A DNA stretch of 7,497 nt from a bacterium (lineage in GTDB: Bacteria > Zhuqueibacterota > Zhuqueibacteria > Thermofontimicrobiales > Thermofontimicrobiaceae). The notes beneath the pieces are model-generated. The model was not told the DNA's origin. It was given only the letters and a program-made list of their open reading frames with translations, and made no database searches. Position 1 is the stretch's first letter. Every line of letters begins with the position of its first letter. The stretch covers positions 1 to 7,497 of the forward strand of contig DSAU01000043.1 in assembly GCA_011046315.1 (NCBI GenBank), given 5' to 3'. Of the stretch, positions 4,795 through 7,497 are shown piece by piece. The translations under genes and the position numbers were made by a program.

Positions 4795-7497
4795 ATCTCG
4801 CCATGACCAGTTTACCGATTTTTTCTCGGGATAACGTTCGATCCAACTGCTGTTTTTTGGCAATGACTTTGTAAAGATAAACTCCGTTGGCAATTTGATC
4901 GCCATCGCGATCCCGGCCGTCCCAGAAAATTTGATTATACCCCCCGGTTAGCGACGGCGCTTCCAGCGTCTGGATCAGGGTTCCGCGCACGGTGTAAATT
5001 TTGATTTTCACATCGCAATCATGATTGACTGCAAAGGTAAAAGTGGTGTTCGAAGAAAAGGGATTGGGAAAATTGAACAGATTGGTTATCTCTAAGACAT
5101 CATCAGCAACAACGCTAAAATTTACTGACACAATGGAGGAATTGTTAAAATTATCCCAGGCTTTTATGGTAATTTTATGTTCTCCCTCGGGCAAGCCAAA
5201 AGAGTCGCCAAACTGATGAGCGCCAAAATCATATATAATCAGACCGGCTTTGTGATTGTTTTCGTAATAATTAAAATAATCGGTAAGTAGTATCGGGTTG
5301 CTTTCCTGATCATCCAAAACCATTGTAATGTGATGACCGATTTCACCGACAATATTGACGCCGCTGACACTATCCGCGATTTCGACTTCCAAAATCGCAT
5401 TCTTTCCCACAACGCCGCCATCGAAAAATTTTTGTCCTTGAAAGCCGATATTGATCAACGGTCCTTCGTGATCGACCATAAATGCGGTACCGCCCACAGA
5501 GAGCCCATTGCGATAGCCGACGCCGTGAATCTCATGATCGGCAAAATACAAACTGACTCTCCCCTGATCGCCGCCGTAGTTAATATCTTTTGGAACAATC
5601 AAGCGACCGCTAAATTGCCCCTGCTCCACAGAGACGATGCCTCGAAAGATCGACTTTCCGGGTGAAATATAATTAATAATCGAATTCCGTGCTGTTACAT
5701 AGGATTTGGAACGCTGTGAATCGTACACTTTCAGCAGCGCTTTTCCCGAAAAACCGGACAATTCCGGAGCAGTAGCAGACACATTCCCGGATACCGAAAT
5801 TGTTTCCAATGCTTTCAATGTATCCGGCTGGATTTGGGTGATGTTTGCATCGAATTGAGGTGCGTTGAGACGCATAGTCGGATCGCCGTAAAGATGATAT
5901 TTTTGATCGTTGGTCGAGTTATAACCGGAAAGTTTTGCTTTCATTAAAGCAATCCCCAACCTCGCGGTTGGCTTTTCCCCATAAAAAAGATTAGTAAAAA
6001 ACCTGCGATTGAGAGCGGTGTTGTCAGTTGCATAAGCCAGACGGGCAGAGCTCATAAATCCGACGCCGCCGCGATCTTTGGCCGCAAACAATTTCTCTGC
6101 CAACCCACGCTCCAAGGGATCATCAAACCGCCCAAAATCGCAGGTGGCAGCTACCCAAAAGGCGAGTTTATTTTTATTTAGAATGCGCTCAAAATCCCGG
6201 CTCTCCTTCAACACCCGTTCGTGTGCCCACAGTTGCGGCGCGCCATGTCCCACATAATTGACAATCAAGGTTCCCTTGTTTATTCGCTCCAACAACGCTG
6301 CCGTGGCAGCCGGTTTCATAATGCCTGAGGTTGACGGATCCTTCTCTGAAGTATATTCGATCAAATACACCTTTGCCTTTTCGAATGAATTTGGCACATA
6401 ACCTTCGATAATCATTTCTGCGTCACGGGTATGGATGGTTTCATTATCTGAATCACTGGTTAATTCGTCATCCGCTACCATTGTCACCACATTACGCCAA
6501 TCGTCCAAAATGGTGAGATCATCCGGATTCAACAGCGGTTGGTTTTCATAACTGATGATTTTTTTGACAACATTTTCCACCTCCTCAGCCGATTGCACCG
6601 GAAACCTGCCGATCGCCAAATCAGGTTTGTTATCACTACCGTGAACGGTCACAAACCAGTCGTCAGAGGTGCGGTTGATATTTTCACTAAGCTCGGTTGT
6701 TTGATAGGTGGGAACCCAATTTTTATGGATATTGGATATGATATTCTTATAATCATAGGTTCCGTCTCCGCATAACAGAACGTACGCTGGCTGCGGATTA
6801 TAATTTTCGTAACCGTGTTTTATAAAGTCCCGTATTGCCGTGGGATCGAACAACCCCCAGGAAAACTCATTGTAAATATCATTTACCTTAATCACCATTG
6901 TCTTCAAATTATCTCGCTGCTCCCGATGTTGTTGTAGCGGTAAAATACTCTGATAGAAATCATCGTGAGTAATGATGATGAAATCAGCGCCTTCTGTCTG
7001 CTCCCTTAACCCAGCCAGCGTTACCTTCTCAATGGTTAATGGTTTTCGAAAAGCAGCCTCAGTAATTGCAATATATTGCCGTCTCGGAAATCCCATCGCG
7101 TCATCTACAAACGAAAGCGAGCCGGACGTTATTTGCCCGCCGGAGACCGCTTCCACATTCGCCCAATCTGTAATGTCATAAAGCTGAATATTGTTGCTGG
7201 AAAAATTAGTGAGGTAATATTTTTGAGGTCCGTCATCGAGTTGCGAAAACCACAGGTAATCATTTTCAGCCGCGAACCGGCGACGATACTGTATTTCAAA
7301 CCAGTCAACGTATGCCTGGCTCTCCGGCGAATATCCGGAATACTCGATCCGCAAATTGTTGTAACCGGATTGGCTGAATTCCAGCGTAGCGAAAGTCTCA
7401 AAGGTTTTTAATTGATTTCCGTTGAAGGTGTAATTGGCAAAAAATTTATCGTTGAAATAAAACTGGAATCGATGGGGACCGGTCGTCATGCCCAGCA
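4793..7497 (-). CDS. porU: PorU-like type IX secretion sortase, gingipain-family C25 peptidase (partial, N-terminus off window)
   Basis: C-terminal ~900 residues of a large secreted cysteine protease. The frame stays open to the window edge and an internal Met codon lies at 7487-7489, so the true start is outside. Numbering from that Met: about 1-110 is a beta-rich domain typical of PorU, with VDWFEIQYRR at 61-70. The peptidase C25 domain spans about 167-545, with the catalytic dyad His415 in NYVGHG and Cys450 in AATCDFGRFD, GDG at 241-243, and the family end motif YHLYGDP. Ig-like beta domains follow. A FlgD-like/CTD module lies at about 802-898, with NFPNPF, WDGRD and NGVYLYK. In Bacteroidota, PorU at the outer membrane cleaves the C-terminal signal of type IX cargo and transfers the protein to anionic lipopolysaccharide. 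The REKIGKLV ending favours PorU itself over a secreted gingipain-like cargo protease, but the latter is not excluded. Confidence 0.87.
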   Translation of the reverse strand, partial: LGMTTGPHRFQFYFNDKFFANYTFNGNQLKTFETFATLEFSQSGYNNLRIEYSGYSPESQAYVDWFEIQYRRRFAAENDYLWFSQLDDGPQKYYLTNFSSNNIQLYDITDWANVEAVSGGQITSGSLSFVDDAMGFPRRQYIAITEAAFRKPLTIEKVTLAGLREQTEGADFIIITHDDFYQSILPLQQHREQRDNLKTMVIKVNDIYNEFSWGLFDPTAIRDFIKHGYENYNPQPAYVLLCGDGTYDYKNIISNIHKNWVPTYQTTELSENINRTSDDWFVTVHGSDNKPDLAIGRFPVQSAEEVENVVKKIISYENQPLLNPDDLTILDDWRNVVTMVADDELTSDSDNETIHTRDAEMIIEGYVPNSFEKAKVYLIEYTSEKDPSTSGIMKPAATAALLERINKGTLIVNYVGHGAPQLWAHERVLKESRDFERILNKNKLAFWVAATCDFGRFDDPLERGLAEKLFAAKDRGGVGFMSSARLAYATDNTALNRRFFTNLFYGEKPTARLGIALMKAKLSGYNSTNDQKYHLYGDPTMRLNAPQFDANITQIQPDTLKALETISVSGNVSATAPELSGFSGKALLKVYDSQRSKSYVTARNSIINYISPGKSIFRGIVSVEQGQFSGRLIVPKDINYGGDQGRVSLYFADHEIHGVGYRNGLSVGGTAFMVDHEGPLINIGFQGQKFFDGGVVGKNAILEVEIADSVSGVNIVGEIGHHITMVLDDQESNPILLTDYFNYYENNHKAGLIIYDFGAHQFGDSFGLPEGEHKITIKAWDNFNNSSIVSVNFSVVADDVLEITNLFNFPNPFSSNTTFTFAVNHDCDVKIKIYTVRGTLIQTLEAPSLTGGYNQIFWDGRDRDGDQIANGVYLYKVIAKKQQLDRTLSREKIGKLVMAR

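Noticed and set aside
4674..4874. 66-residue open frame on the + strand inside the putative RNA
   Set aside because: It runs through the terminator hairpin and T-run into antisense of porU, so it is unlikely to be translated. The nearby GGAGG (4676-4680) has no start codon at proper spacing.
4627..4905. 92-residue open frame on the - strand across the porU 3' end
   Set aside because: It overlaps the porU-like end in another frame, has no recognisable domain or ribosome site, and its composition fits a chance frame.
5330..5665. 111-residue + strand open frame antisense to porU (also 7076-7411)
   Set aside because: Both are antisense to a conserved protein with clear motifs, show no family similarity, and are expected as shadows of a long gene.

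Overview
The window holds three genes and two non-coding regions. It most likely comes from a Gram-negative bacterium of the FCB assemblage (Bacteroidota, Ignavibacteria, Calditrichota or a related candidate phylum). The main evidence is the right-hand gene, which looks like PorU, the gingipain-type (C25) sortase of the type IX secretion system. Its FlgD-like C-terminal domain with an N-x-PNPF motif is common in Calditrichota/Ignavibacteria-like lineages. The phylum is an inference, since no rRNA or other marker gene is present.

Layout from left to right. Bases 1-402 are non-coding and AT-rich. They form the leader of lon and carry several perfect inverted repeats and two candidate promoters. 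Bases 403-2784 (+) encode a complete ATP-dependent Lon protease. A symmetric hairpin terminator (about 2803-2836) lies between lon and the convergent gene. Bases 2856-4280 (-) encode a complete TRAM-domain, Fe-S-cluster 23S rRNA uracil-C5 methyltransferase (RlmD/RumA type). Bases 4281-4792 are about 510 bp without a gene: an AT-rich left part that must contain the rlmD promoter, and a strongly structured right part (4621-4794) that ends in an intrinsic terminator facing the + strand. Bases 4793-7497 (-) encode the C-terminal ~900 residues of the PorU-like protease; its start lies beyond the right edge.

The genes do not form an obvious pathway. Lon handles cytoplasmic protein quality control, RlmD modifies 23S rRNA, and PorU acts at the outer membrane on type IX cargo. 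rlmD and porU share a strand, but the 510-bp gap and the structures in it argue against one operon.

No mobile element, CRISPR array, tRNA or rRNA was seen. The protein-coding part looks like ordinary core genome. The least explained signals are in the non-coding DNA: a possible small RNA on the + strand at 4621-4794, and the cluster of palindromes ahead of lon.
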